From positions 1-34,846 of IMG/VR virus record IMGVR_UViG_3300042471_000014: a DNA stretch of 34,846 nt, one strand, 5' to 3'. Shown piece after piece: positions 7,414-13,769 of this stretch. The DNA comes from a virus. The translations under genes and the position numbers were made by a program. The notes below the pieces were generated by a model, which saw only the letters and a program-made list of their open reading frames with translations, was not told where the DNA came from and made no database searches. Positions within the stretch are counted from its first letter, which is position 1. Each line of letters opens with the position of its first letter.

Positions 7414-7920
7414 TCAGCCTTTCCGTGCCCATGCGGGTGCTTTAGACTTGGCGGCCTCTTGCTCGGCTGTTGGCCATGCAGGCGTGTCGGCTACTGGTGC
7501 TGGTGCAGCAGCTGGTGCGCTAAAGCCACCAGCAGACTCATAGCCCTTGATGTTGTTACTGGCCTTGTACTGACCTTGTGCCTCGCGCACAGTCACATTG
7601 ATGCGAACTGGCTTAAAGTGCAGGGCGGCAGTGTCCATCAACTTAATCACATTCACAGCGTGGCAAAGCGCAGACAACTGGCTCTGTGCAATGCGCTGGG
7701 TGTCTTCGTTACTGTGGCGAATGTTGAGGTTCTCCCAAACCTTACGGCCTTTGAACTGGCCATCCATGATTTCAAAAGTTAGCTTCAAACCCTCACCGTT
7801 GCCAGACTTCAATGGCTGCACATCGGACTCGGTGATGTGTGCCAGGTATGTGCCGGCAGGCAGTGGGCCTGTAGATGCTTGTGGGGCGACTTGGGATGCG
7901 TCAAAATTAAACTGAGCCAT
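7414..7920 (-). CDS. DUF669-type single-stranded-DNA-binding candidate
   Basis: This 168-aa protein begins MAQFNFDAS and has the pattern LPAGTYLAHITES, then GLKLTFEIMDGQFKGRKVWENLNI. This is typical of the DUF669 family, predicted to have an OB-like fold and to be found beside phage recombinases. The C-terminal 40 residues are Ala/Pro-rich and disordered, ending in a basic tail instead of the acidic tail of classical SSB. AGGAAA lies about eight bases before the ATG. A role in coating single strands for the Sak4-like annealer and the nuclease is inferred from family context. Confidence 0.85.
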   Translation of the reverse strand: MAQFNFDASQVAPQASTGPLPAGTYLAHITESDVQPLKSGNGEGLKLTFEIMDGQFKGRKVWENLNIRHSNEDTQRIAQSQLSALCHAVNVIKLMDTAALHFKPVRINVTVREAQGQYKASNNIKGYESAGGFSAPAAAPAPVADTPAWPTAEQEAAKSKAPAWARKG

Positions 7921-7959
7921 GATAAATTTCCTAAAAAGTTAAGTTACGAACTGGGGTGA

Positions 7960-8706
7960 TCAAGACTGCGCTTGGGTAAGCGCTGCTTGGAATGCCGTCC
8001 AGTCAAGCGGCATATTCTGAAGGCCAAAGCGGTTACCACCGCAATGAGCCGGATGTGGTTCAACGTGCAAGATGCGCTCACCAGTTGTGGTGGCCTTGGT
8101 TTCTTTCTTAGAGAACCCTGCGTCTGTCTTGCTTGTAAAGATGCGGTAGCCTGCGTAGCCAATAACATCTGCCCATTCTTGCACCAAGCCAGCGGCCTTG
8201 TCGTGCAGTTTAAGGACATGGCTGTCATAACCCTCGGTCAGCGGGTCTTCAATGCGCTTGATCTTGTCGTGCGCAATCAAGATGATGCCCATGCCCTTGG
8301 CAGAGCGCAACACCTCAAGGCCAGAGAGCAAGTTGCGCCATTCTTCAGCTGCGGCCACATAACCCTTACCAAAGCCTGGCTGCTCAATGTTCTTCCAGTT
8401 GTTCTGCTTACACACATACTCTTGGATCATGGGTTCGAGCCAGTCAAGCGAGTCAATGAACAGGGTTTGGAAGTCATGCTGTTGGTTGATCAACGTGTCG
8501 ATGGCCGCATAGACTTCGGGCAGACTGGACGCCAGCGGGAAAGCGTTTGCGTCTACAGCGTCAGCGCCGTCTTCGGTCAGGATGCCAATGGCGTTGGGCG
8601 CCATGGCCGCGAAGGTTGTCTTGCCAATCTTGCCTTGGCCAACCACAACAATCTTGGGTGAGCGTACACGTTTGGTCTTGGAGATGGAGGATAAATCGAA
8701 TGCCAT
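7960..8706 (-). CDS. Sak4-like RecA-fold ATPase (AAA_24 family)
   Basis: This 248-aa protein has Walker A GQGKIGKT at 23-30 and a Walker B strand TLFID with Asp85. It also has a sensor-like ILIAHDKIK strand. This matches the Sak4/AAA_24 group, phage single-strand annealing proteins that act with an SSB partner. The length is normal. It lies between the DUF669-type gene and a small coiled-coil gene, the usual cluster. The alternative is another P-loop NTPase of the same fold, such as a clamp-loader-like factor, but the neighbourhood favours recombination. Confidence 0.88.
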   Translation of the reverse strand: MAFDLSSISKTKRVRSPKIVVVGQGKIGKTTFAAMAPNAIGILTEDGADAVDANAFPLASSLPEVYAAIDTLINQQHDFQTLFIDSLDWLEPMIQEYVCKQNNWKNIEQPGFGKGYVAAAEEWRNLLSGLEVLRSAKGMGIILIAHDKIKRIEDPLTEGYDSHVLKLHDKAAGLVQEWADVIGYAGYRIFTSKTDAGFSKKETKATTTGERILHVEPHPAHCGGNRFGLQNMPLDWTAFQAALTQAQS

Positions 8707-8707
8707 G

Positions 8708-9076
8708 TTAGTCTTTCAGTTCAATGGATGGTTTTGCGGGTTTGCTAGTGATGAACACGGCAGCCTTGTTATAGGCAGCAGGATCCATTTCGGAGAGAGT
8801 GCGAAGGTATGCCAAGTTGACTTCGGCCTTCCATCTGAATGCACGCTGGGCGTTGTCAGGCAGATCGTCATAGTCGGCTGCCAAGTGATCGGTGTTGACC
8901 GTGCGGTTGAGCTTCCAAGTGATGGTGAAGTCTTCGTCATTGTGTGAGCCTTCGTTGCTCTCAGGCTTGGCAAACTGCTCGGTAATCAAGCCCTCGATGC
9001 GCAGGCGCTCGGCCTTGGCTTCGTTCTCGGCCAATTTAGCCTGGCGCAGCTGTTCTACCAAATTAGAGATCGTCAT
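8708..9076 (-). CDS. Coiled-coil protein next to Sak4-like gene
   Basis: I place the start at Met 9076, which has AAAGGAAAC seven or so bases upstream, not at 9100. The 122-aa product has an N-terminal charged helix (about residues 5-35). A mixed domain follows, ending in ITSKPAKPSIELK. Proteins with this helix-plus-KPAKPS ending commonly precede Sak4-type genes in phages. The role is unknown, perhaps a recombination accessory. It overlaps the acetyltransferase gene by 14 bases. Confidence 0.78.
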   Translation of the reverse strand: MTISNLVEQLRQAKLAENEAKAERLRIEGLITEQFAKPESNEGSHNDEDFTITWKLNRTVNTDHLAADYDDLPDNAQRAFRWKAEVNLAYLRTLSEMDPAAYNKAAVFITSKPAKPSIELKD

Positions 9077-9677
9077 TTTTTGTTTCCTTTTCTTTGTCAA
9101 CTAAAATTGCTCGGTATTGCTGCATTTGTTTACCTCGATGAAATCCAGTCACAATGCCTGTTGTTTTATTTTTACGCCAGACAGTTGCATTTGTTTTTCC
9201 AACTGCTGGTTCAAGTGCAATATTTTCAAAAAGTTCAGGGGTTAATTGTTTTCGCCAAATGTTGATTGTTCTCATACGCCTTACACCACCTTGCTGGTGC
9301 ATGATCACTTCGTAACCCATGTCTTTCCAAAACTTATTTGCATCAAGATCAAATCCACAACGCAAAGTAATACTCGATGATCTACCTTCAAGAGCATAAT
9401 TTTCCATAACAGAAACAATTTGTGCCCCATAAAGCCTGCGTCTGGCATCGTATTCAATGCACACTTGATGGCATTTAACATCTTTGCCTATTGCACCAAC
9501 ATACAAGTAGCCACAAGGTTCACCATTAAGCAATCCTAAAAACAATCGTCCATTTTCAGCTTCACGTTCAAAAACTTGTTTTGGATAAAAAGACAATGCC
9601 TCTGCATTTTTCTTTTGCAACATGTCAATGTACAAAAGCATGTTTGGATGTGTTTTAACAACGACAAAATCATTCAT
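9063..9677 (-). CDS. GNAT-family N-acetyltransferase (early operon)
   Basis: This 204-aa protein has a GNAT-like layout: N-terminal strand-helix, a GEPCGYLYVG strand, the acetyl-CoA region around residues 70-90 (YDARRRLYGAQIV), and a later strand KFWKDMGYEV typical of motif B. A basic C-terminal extension of about 60 residues follows. The substrate is unknown. Its base composition is visibly more AT-rich than the genes on both sides, with different codon choice, which suggests later acquisition. It overlaps both neighbours. It may modify a host or phage protein early in infection; that is inference. Confidence 0.8.
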   Translation of the reverse strand: MNDFVVVKTHPNMLLYIDMLQKKNAEALSFYPKQVFEREAENGRLFLGLLNGEPCGYLYVGAIGKDVKCHQVCIEYDARRRLYGAQIVSVMENYALEGRSSSITLRCGFDLDANKFWKDMGYEVIMHQQGGVRRMRTINIWRKQLTPELFENIALEPAVGKTNATVWRKNKTTGIVTGFHRGKQMQQYRAILVDKEKETKNDDL

Positions 9678-9949
9678 AAACTGTCGTCCTTAAAGTCCTC
9701 AAGTGCTGTGGTTGTGATGTGGTCTACAAGGTACTGCAAAAGCAAGTGGCCAATGTCAACGTCAGTGCCCTTAACGTATGCGTTGACCAGTTCCAAATTC
9801 TCGGATGTGCCAGGCTCGCTAGGTAAGCCATAGCTGTCACGGCCAACGTCTTCACTTGGCGTGTATTCCAAGAAGCAGACCAGATCAACACCTTCGACTT
9901 CGCATTCGTACTGGGTGAGGCCATTGGGGCAGGCGGGTGTGGGTTTCAT
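9674..9949 (-). CDS. Small acidic protein, unknown
   Basis: This 91-aa, strongly acidic protein begins with MKPTPACPNGLTQYECEVEG. It has three Cys near the N-terminus and a C-terminal helix. Similar short proteins with a CPNGLT...YEC start occur in other phages, function unknown. It overlaps neighbours by four bases on both sides (ATGA), so it belongs to the coupled early operon. An anti-host or DNA-mimic role would fit the acidity but is not supported by any motif. Confidence 0.7.
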   Translation of the reverse strand: MKPTPACPNGLTQYECEVEGVDLVCFLEYTPSEDVGRDSYGLPSEPGTSENLELVNAYVKGTDVDIGHLLLQYLVDHITTTALEDFKDDSL

Positions 9950-10170
9950 GTGTTCTTCTCCTTCTTCGTCATCTCATGCAACGCTTCCTCAATGTGTCCC
10001 ATGTGATTGCCTGACCACATGTCCCATGTAGCTGTGCGCTTTTGGTTGATAGTCAGATCACCATTGGGACTGTGCCGTAACAATTCCCCCATGTCTTTAC
10101 AGCTTGCTGTGAAATTCTTCGGCGCCTCTTGGTCGGGGCAGATCGTGTATGTGTATGGTAATTTAGCCAT
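9946..10170 (-). CDS. Small protein, unknown
   Basis: This 74-aa soluble protein begins MAKLPYTYTICPDQ and ends in a charged helix with KKEKNT. It has no membrane segment and no known motif. It overlaps the downstream gene by four bases and the upstream gene by eight. The tight packing supports it as a real gene; nothing in the sequence indicates function. Confidence 0.65.
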   Translation of the reverse strand: MAKLPYTYTICPDQEAPKNFTASCKDMGELLRHSPNGDLTINQKRTATWDMWSGNHMGHIEEALHEMTKKEKNT

Positions 10171-10402
10171 GGTTAATCTTTTTAAGTTTGGCTTCGGTTA
10201 AATCAAAGATACTGCCCTCTGATCTCAAAATCGTATCTCGGTCATCTTCTGTCAACCCTTGCCATTCACGTTTTGGTTGAATAAGTTCTTCTTTTGCAAA
10301 CGTCATGGCTTGCCCCAACTTCTTGACAAGAACCTGCTCGATCAATGGCGTTATGACTTCTTGCAGATATTCACGCAACGCTTCTTCTTGTTTTGGTGTC
10401 AT
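10163..10402 (-). CDS. Small helical protein, unknown
   Basis: The frame is open to 10414, but the Met at 10402 (start MTPKQEEALREYLQ) overlaps the stop of the newly placed upstream gene as ATGA. I therefore choose it; the product is 79 aa. It is charged and almost entirely helical in appearance. No family is recognised. It lies among the first genes read from the leftward promoter, a place where phages often put host-takeover proteins. Confidence 0.68.
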   Translation of the reverse strand: MTPKQEEALREYLQEVITPLIEQVLVKKLGQAMTFAKEELIQPKREWQGLTEDDRDTILRSEGSIFDLTEAKLKKINHG

Positions 10403-10542
10403 GCTGACCACCATGCAACCAGTAGGGCTGCCAAACTAATGCCAATGGCAAGGGCTGTGAGAAGGTCAAGACCTGCTTGTGCGCGGGCGGTGAGCCTTGC
10501 GTTCTTGACTTCGGGGTAGTAGAAATGTTTGCTGTGTTTCAT
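10399..10542 (-). CDS. 47-aa single-pass membrane protein
   Basis: An ATG at 10542 opens a 47-codon frame that stops at 10399 with an ATGA overlap onto the next gene. The product has a polar N-terminus (MKHSKHFYYPEVKNARLTAR). A strongly hydrophobic segment follows at about residues 25-45, ending Trp-Trp-Ser-Ala. Clean transmembrane composition plus coupling make this a likely gene. Topology would be N-in with almost no outer part. It may act on the host membrane early, but no homolog is recognised. Confidence 0.65.
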   Translation of the reverse strand: MKHSKHFYYPEVKNARLTARAQAGLDLLTALAIGISLAALLVAWWSA

Positions 10543-10557
10543 GTTGTGCTTTCTATG

Positions 10558-10571
10558 GGGGCCGAAGCCCC
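10558..10571 (-). terminator. UUCG-capped hairpin in leftward leader
   Basis: In the leftward transcript the bases read GGGGC-TTCG-GCCCC, a five-pair G/C stem with an exceptionally stable UUCG loop. It lies between the first and second genes of the early operon. No U-run follows, so it is more likely an attenuator or RNA-end stabiliser than a full terminator. The same sequence recurs after the coat gene at 25643-25656. Confidence 0.55.
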
Positions 10572-10578
10572 GTTTGGT

Positions 10579-10842
10579 TTATTTGCGTGAACGTGAACCA
10601 GTCAAGTTGCCGTCCATGATTTTGAACAGGACTGCCTTGGCACGATTGAGAGTGTGGCGAGCGCCCTCGGTGTCACCATGGGCCATTTGCTCTTGTGCAT
10701 CTGACATCAGGCCGGCTACGATCATGTCAGCACCGCAACCGCGGTAAGTGAATGAGTCTGTGATGCTGTCAATAAACTCATCAATGTTGTTCAAACCGTA
10801 CATTGCTTGAGCGCGTTCTGTTGAAGTTGTAGTGATGTTCAT
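10579..10842 (-). CDS. First gene of leftward early operon, unknown
   Basis: I start at Met 10842 (MNITTTSTERAQAM), which has AAAGGA seven bases upstream, and reject the longer frame through the promoter region. The product is 87 aa. It contains MIVAGLMSDAQEQMAHGDTE and an ARHTLNRAKAVL helix, a pattern seen in small phage proteins near early promoters, function unknown. It is about 50 bases downstream of the proposed leftward transcription start. Confidence 0.78.
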   Translation of the reverse strand: MNITTTSTERAQAMYGLNNIDEFIDSITDSFTYRGCGADMIVAGLMSDAQEQMAHGDTEGARHTLNRAKAVLFKIMDGNLTGSRSRK

Positions 10843-10899
10843 TTCGTTTCCTTTGGCCTTTCGGCGTGATGCCAAGAACAATTTCGTTGGCATGGATTG

Positions 10900-10929
10900 A
10901 TTATCTAGCATATCGCTAGATGTCGTCAA
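10900..10929 (-). promoter_or_regulatory. Leftward early promoter (PL-like)
   Basis: On the minus strand TTGACG (10929-10924) is followed after 18 bases by GATAAT (10905-10900), a good sigma-70 match. A start near 10893 would leave a leader of about 50 bases before the ATG at 10842. The proposed operators O1 and O2 cover the spacer and the -35 box, so repressor binding should block this promoter directly. Confidence 0.7.
10904..10920. promoter_or_regulatory. Operator O1
   Basis: The 17-bp site TCTAGCATATCGCTAGA is nearly a perfect palindrome of half-site TCTAGCA. It fills most of the spacer of the leftward promoter and touches its -10. It shares half-sites and spacing with O2 and O3. The adjacent YdaS/Cro-like gene is the obvious binding partner, by inference. 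Confidence 0.75.
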
Positions 10930-10942
10930 GCACTTTGCTAGA
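10926..10942. promoter_or_regulatory. Operator O2
   Basis: The site TCAAGCACTTTGCTAGA has the same two half-sites as O1 and O3 with a three-base centre. It overlaps the -35 box of the leftward promoter. Centre-to-centre distance from O1 is 22 bp, about two helical turns, so proteins on O1 and O2 could contact each other on one face of DNA. Confidence 0.75.
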
Positions 10943-10988
10943 AATATTTGAATTATTTGTGTAGGTGCTTTCCCTAATACTGAATTGC

Positions 10989-11005
10989 TCAAGCAATCTG
11001 CTAGA
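10989..11005. promoter_or_regulatory. Operator O3
   Basis: The site TCAAGCAATCTGCTAGA differs from O2 only in the three central bases. It overlaps the candidate extended -10 of the rightward promoter just before the regulator gene. Its centre is 63 bp from that of O2, close to six helical turns. This would let the regulator control its own transcription. Confidence 0.75.
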
Positions 11006-11007
11006 CT
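10999..11007 (+). promoter_or_regulatory. Rightward promoter, extended -10 candidate
   Basis: TGCTAGACT reads as an extended -10 (TG-n-TAGACT, four of six to TATAAT). The -35 region around 10979-10984 is poor. A start about seven bases downstream of the -10 would fall at 11014-11017, practically at the ATG of the regulator, giving a leaderless or nearly leaderless message. Moderate support only. Confidence 0.45.
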
Positions 11008-11016
11008 TTGCGTCCT

Positions 11017-11235
11017 ATGAACACACAAATACCCCCAGATGAGCGCCGACAACTGGCAGAAAAAGTTGGCATAAACGAGCAATATCTTTACCAGTGCCTT
11101 ACTGGCAGGCGTGAGATGTCAGCATGGGAGGCCGTCAGAGTGGAGCAGCAAAGCGAAGGGCGGCTCACTCGCAAGATGGTGTGCCAGGGCAGCTGGCAGT
11201 CTATTTGGCCAGAGCTGGTGGAGGCAAAAGCATGA
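11017..11235 (+). CDS. YdaS/Cro-like DNA-binding regulator
   Basis: This 72-aa protein has a helix-turn-helix in about residues 8-36 (RRQLAEKVGINEQYLYQCL). The YdaS/P22-Cro family pattern follows: an AVRVEQ helix, a TRK strand and WQSIWPEL near the C-terminus. Such proteins bind short palindromes and regulate early phage promoters. I use ATG 11017, not the TTG at 11008. There is no Shine-Dalgarno sequence before it, which suggests leaderless translation. Three matching operators lie directly upstream. No partner repressor gene is visible. Its stop overlaps the primase-helicase ATG (ATGA). Confidence 0.85.
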   Translation: MNTQIPPDERRQLAEKVGINEQYLYQCLTGRREMSAWEAVRVEQQSEGRLTRKMVCQGSWQSIWPELVEAKA

Positions 11236-13292
11236 GCAATTTAACTTCTATTTTCCCCAATGGTTTTGCGGCTGCCACAGAGAGCCAAGACCTGATCAAC
11301 CCAGAGGAATCGTTTCGCCGTCATTGTGAGGCTGCTGGCCTCTTGATCAAAGACCAGATTATTGCTGATGGTGAGATTCACCGTGTGGCGCATGTGTCAT
11401 CTAAGAAGGGTGCGCTAGATGGTTGGTACATCTTGCACACCAGTGGCAAAGTGCCAGTGGGCATTGCTGGTTGCTGGAAAGAGCCAGTGTTTGAAGCCAA
11501 GTGGGTAGCAGATACTGGCCGTGCAATGTCGTTTACTGAGCGCTTTGAGCATGACAAGTGGGTGGCAGAGGTTAAGGCCAAAAAGGATGCTGATCGGTTG
11601 GCCAGTCAGGCGGTGGCTGCCGAGAGGGCAGAGGATGAGGTGGGAACGTATGCCGATGCAAGCAATGATCACCCTTATTTGGTTCGCAAGCACGTCAGCG
11701 CCAACGGGATCAAGATTGATAGGGCAGGCAGACTGGTTGTGCCGGTAATTAACCAGGCTGGGGAAATCCTCAGTTACCAGACCATTGATGCAGATGGCAA
11801 CAAGCGGTTCTTGAAAGGCGGCAAGATCGAGGGCGGCTTCTACGAACTGCGTGGTAACCGCAAGATCGTATTCATTGGTGAGGGCTTTGCCACATGTGCG
11901 TCCATCCATGAGGCGACTGGTTACACCGTGTTGGTGGCGTTTGACTGCGGCAATCTGGCCAAGGTGGCCAAGAGCGCCAAAGAGATGTTCCCAGGCTCAA
12001 AGATTGTGATCGGCGCAGACAATGACCAGTTTACGGAAGGAAACCCTGGCGTGACTAAGGGCCGTGCAGCTGCGGCATTGGTGTTTGGTGAAATTGTTTA
12101 CCCATCGTTTTCTGACTCGGACATGGTGGACAACAAGCCTACAGACTTCAATGATTTGCATTGCCTGCAAGGCTTGGATGCCGTCAAAGAGCAGATCGAG
12201 CGCGTGGCTGGGCCAATGAAAGACAAACTGGCGTTTGAGTTCAGTCGGGCTGACAGCCTGCAACTCACGCAAATCAAGTGGATCGTTGATGACTACATTG
12301 AGGCAGACTCGCTGGCGCAAGTGTTCGGTGACCCAGGTGGTGGTAAGTCCTTTGTTAGCATCGACATTGCCTGCTGCGTGGCCACAGGACGTGCTTGGCA
12401 TGGCCATGAGGTTAAGCAAGGCTCAGTGTTCTACATTGCCGGCGAAGGTCATAACGGCTTGGCACGGCGGTTTAAGGCATGGCAGATCGGCAACGGCCAG
12501 ACCTTAGACGGTGCGCCACTGTACAAAAGCCACCGTGCGGCGCAGTTGTATGACGCGACTGAGGCTGCGGTGGTGGCTGAAAGCATTAAAGAGTTGTCAG
12601 CACAGGCGGGCACGGTTCCGTCATTGATCATTATTGATACTTTGGCCAGAAACCATGGCGGGGATGAGAACAGCACGCAAGACATGAATGCGTTCATTCA
12701 GCACCTTGACACCTACTTGCGCCAACCATGGAACTGCTGCGTTCTGGTGGTGCATCACTCTGGCGTGGCTGACAAGGATAGGTCAAGGGGTAGCACAGCC
12801 CTAAAGGGTGCATTGGATGCGGAATACCGATGCCAGCTGGATTCGGGAACCAAGACCATAGCGTTTGAATCCAAGAAAATGAAGGATGCAGAGATGCCTG
12901 CACCTAAGAACTTCCAGATCACGCAAGTGGACTTGCCAATCCAAGACAAGCACGGGCTAGCGGTCAAGGGCGCATACCTTACGGCTGTGGACATTAGCGG
13001 CCTGATGGGCAACATCCAAAAGCGGGTGATCCTGTCAGGCAACCAGCGCATTGCATTGAACTGCCTAGTGGCCATAGAAGCCAAACGTGCAGCAGACGGC
13101 ATTGAAGGGTTTGCGGCCATGGTGGACTATGATGAGTGGCGTGATTCGGCCAAAGAGCATGGTCTGAATGCTCGCCGGTTCAAAGAATGCGTGGAAGCAC
13201 TGGTTAAGAAAAACATGGCTTTGGAGAATTCTGACATGTACCGAACTGTACCGAAATGTACCGAAATCGGTACAGAACGTACAGAGGCTTGA
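11232..13292 (+). CDS. Bifunctional TOPRIM primase-RepA-type helicase
   Basis: Starting at ATG 11232 (ATGA overlap with the regulator), the protein has 686 aa. A TOPRIM domain is shown by GEG at 216-218, Asp238 and GADND with Asp263/Asp265. A RecA-fold RepA-like helicase follows, with Walker A GDPGGGKS at 366-373, Walker B LIIIDT ending at Asp469-Thr470, and a VVHHSG sensor strand at about 506-511. It should synthesise primers and unwind DNA at the fork. No N-terminal zinc ribbon is visible. The last 18 or so codons are built from the GTACCGAA iteron array, so the C-terminal sequence (MYRTVPKCTE...) follows the DNA repeat. Confidence 0.9.
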   Translation: MSNLTSIFPNGFAAATESQDLINPEESFRRHCEAAGLLIKDQIIADGEIHRVAHVSSKKGALDGWYILHTSGKVPVGIAGCWKEPVFEAKWVADTGRAMSFTERFEHDKWVAEVKAKKDADRLASQAVAAERAEDEVGTYADASNDHPYLVRKHVSANGIKIDRAGRLVVPVINQAGEILSYQTIDADGNKRFLKGGKIEGGFYELRGNRKIVFIGEGFATCASIHEATGYTVLVAFDCGNLAKVAKSAKEMFPGSKIVIGADNDQFTEGNPGVTKGRAAAALVFGEIVYPSFSDSDMVDNKPTDFNDLHCLQGLDAVKEQIERVAGPMKDKLAFEFSRADSLQLTQIKWIVDDYIEADSLAQVFGDPGGGKSFVSIDIACCVATGRAWHGHEVKQGSVFYIAGEGHNGLARRFKAWQIGNGQTLDGAPLYKSHRAAQLYDATEAAVVAESIKELSAQAGTVPSLIIIDTLARNHGGDENSTQDMNAFIQHLDTYLRQPWNCCVLVVHHSGVADKDRSRGSTALKGALDAEYRCQLDSGTKTIAFESKKMKDAEMPAPKNFQITQVDLPIQDKHGLAVKGAYLTAVDISGLMGNIQKRVILSGNQRIALNCLVAIEAKRAADGIEGFAAMVDYDEWRDSAKEHGLNARRFKECVEALVKKNMALENSDMYRTVPKCTEIGTERTEA

Positions 13293-13424
13293 TGTACCGA
13301 AGCGTGTACCGAAATGTACCGAAACGTACCGAAATGTACCGAAGCAAACCCCCCTTGGTGTACCGAAACGTACCGAAAGGGTATATAAACCCTTCGGGTT
13401 TCGGTACAAAAAAGGTTTCGGTAC
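13238..13424. repeat. Iteron array, GTACCGAA repeats (candidate replication or control site)
   Basis: Ten exact direct copies of GTACCGAA begin at 13238, 13248, 13258, 13294, 13306, 13316, 13326, 13336, 13360 and 13370. Degenerate copies start at 13270 and 13279. Two exact inverted copies lie at 13400-13407 and 13417-13424. Many spacings are 10 bp, one helical turn. The array begins inside the primase-helicase gene and ends 40 bases before the next ATG. An AT-rich TATATAAA lies between the last direct and first inverted copies. This resembles iterons bound by a replication initiator or repressor. Confidence 0.85.
13370..13407. repeat. Palindromic end of iteron array
   Basis: GTACCGAAA at 13370-13378 pairs with TTTCGGTAC at 13399-13407. 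Inside, GGGT/ACCC or the alternative AAACCC-TTC-GGGTTT (13387-13401) can form. The two folds are mutually exclusive. In RNA it would form a strong hairpin after the primase-helicase gene; in DNA it could extrude a cruciform. There is no U-run directly after it. Confidence 0.6.
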
Positions 13425-13463
13425 ATACCGGCGGGTTTTTGAGTGTTTTTAAGGAGAATTGAG

Positions 13464-13769
13464 ATGAGATCAAAAAAGGTAAAAATGTGGTGCGGAAATC
13501 CACCAGATGATCAGATGTGGAGCAAGGTTTGTGATCTTGGAAAGTTTGATGGGATCGGTTGGATGATGTATTCCAAAGTGCCTGATGCTGACAGTCCGTG
13601 GCAAAGTTTAAAGTTGGTAGCTGATGGGGTAGTGCCAGGCAAGGCAAACTACAGACTTGCATGGAACGGGGAAAGGTTTGCCCTGCATCCAGACTTTGTG
13701 TCGCTTCAAGAGTTTAGGCCGGCATTGGCCAGAGCAGTCAACAGAGCGCTTGATAAGGCCGTTGCATGA
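13464..13769 (+). CDS. Conserved-type hypothetical phage protein
   Basis: ATG 13464 has a clear AAGGAG seven bases upstream. The 101-aa product begins MRSKKVKMWCGNPPDD and contains GKFDGIGWMMY and LALHPD-like segments. It is aromatic-rich and soluble, with one Cys. Similar proteins occur downstream of phage replication genes with unknown role. It follows the iteron array and overlaps the RusA-like gene by four bases, so it probably belongs to replication or its control. Confidence 0.72.
   Translation: MRSKKVKMWCGNPPDDQMWSKVCDLGKFDGIGWMMYSKVPDADSPWQSLKLVADGVVPGKANYRLAWNGERFALHPDFVSLQEFRPALARAVNRALDKAVA

Noticed and set aside
10415-10900. tRNA-like or small-RNA gene in the early leader because of stable hairpins
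   Set aside because: No cloverleaf or T-loop consensus is visible; a coding frame (10399-10542) and a simple hairpin explain the stretch.
10843-11082. N-terminal extension of the 87-aa early protein to 11082
   Set aside because: It would cross promoter and operators; Met 10842 has a proper AAAGGA site.
11124-11231. Longer start of the primase-helicase at 11124
   Set aside because: This part overlaps the regulator gene out of frame; ATG 11232 is coupled by ATGA.
13238-13424. CRISPR array
   Set aside because: Repeat units are 8-10 bp with no unique spacers of 30 bp or so and no cas genes; these are iterons.
13065-13662. Minus-strand frames with repeated Val-His-Phe-Gly-Thr-type sequence
   Set aside because: They are the iteron repeats read backwards, overlap a strong coding gene and lack ribosome sites.
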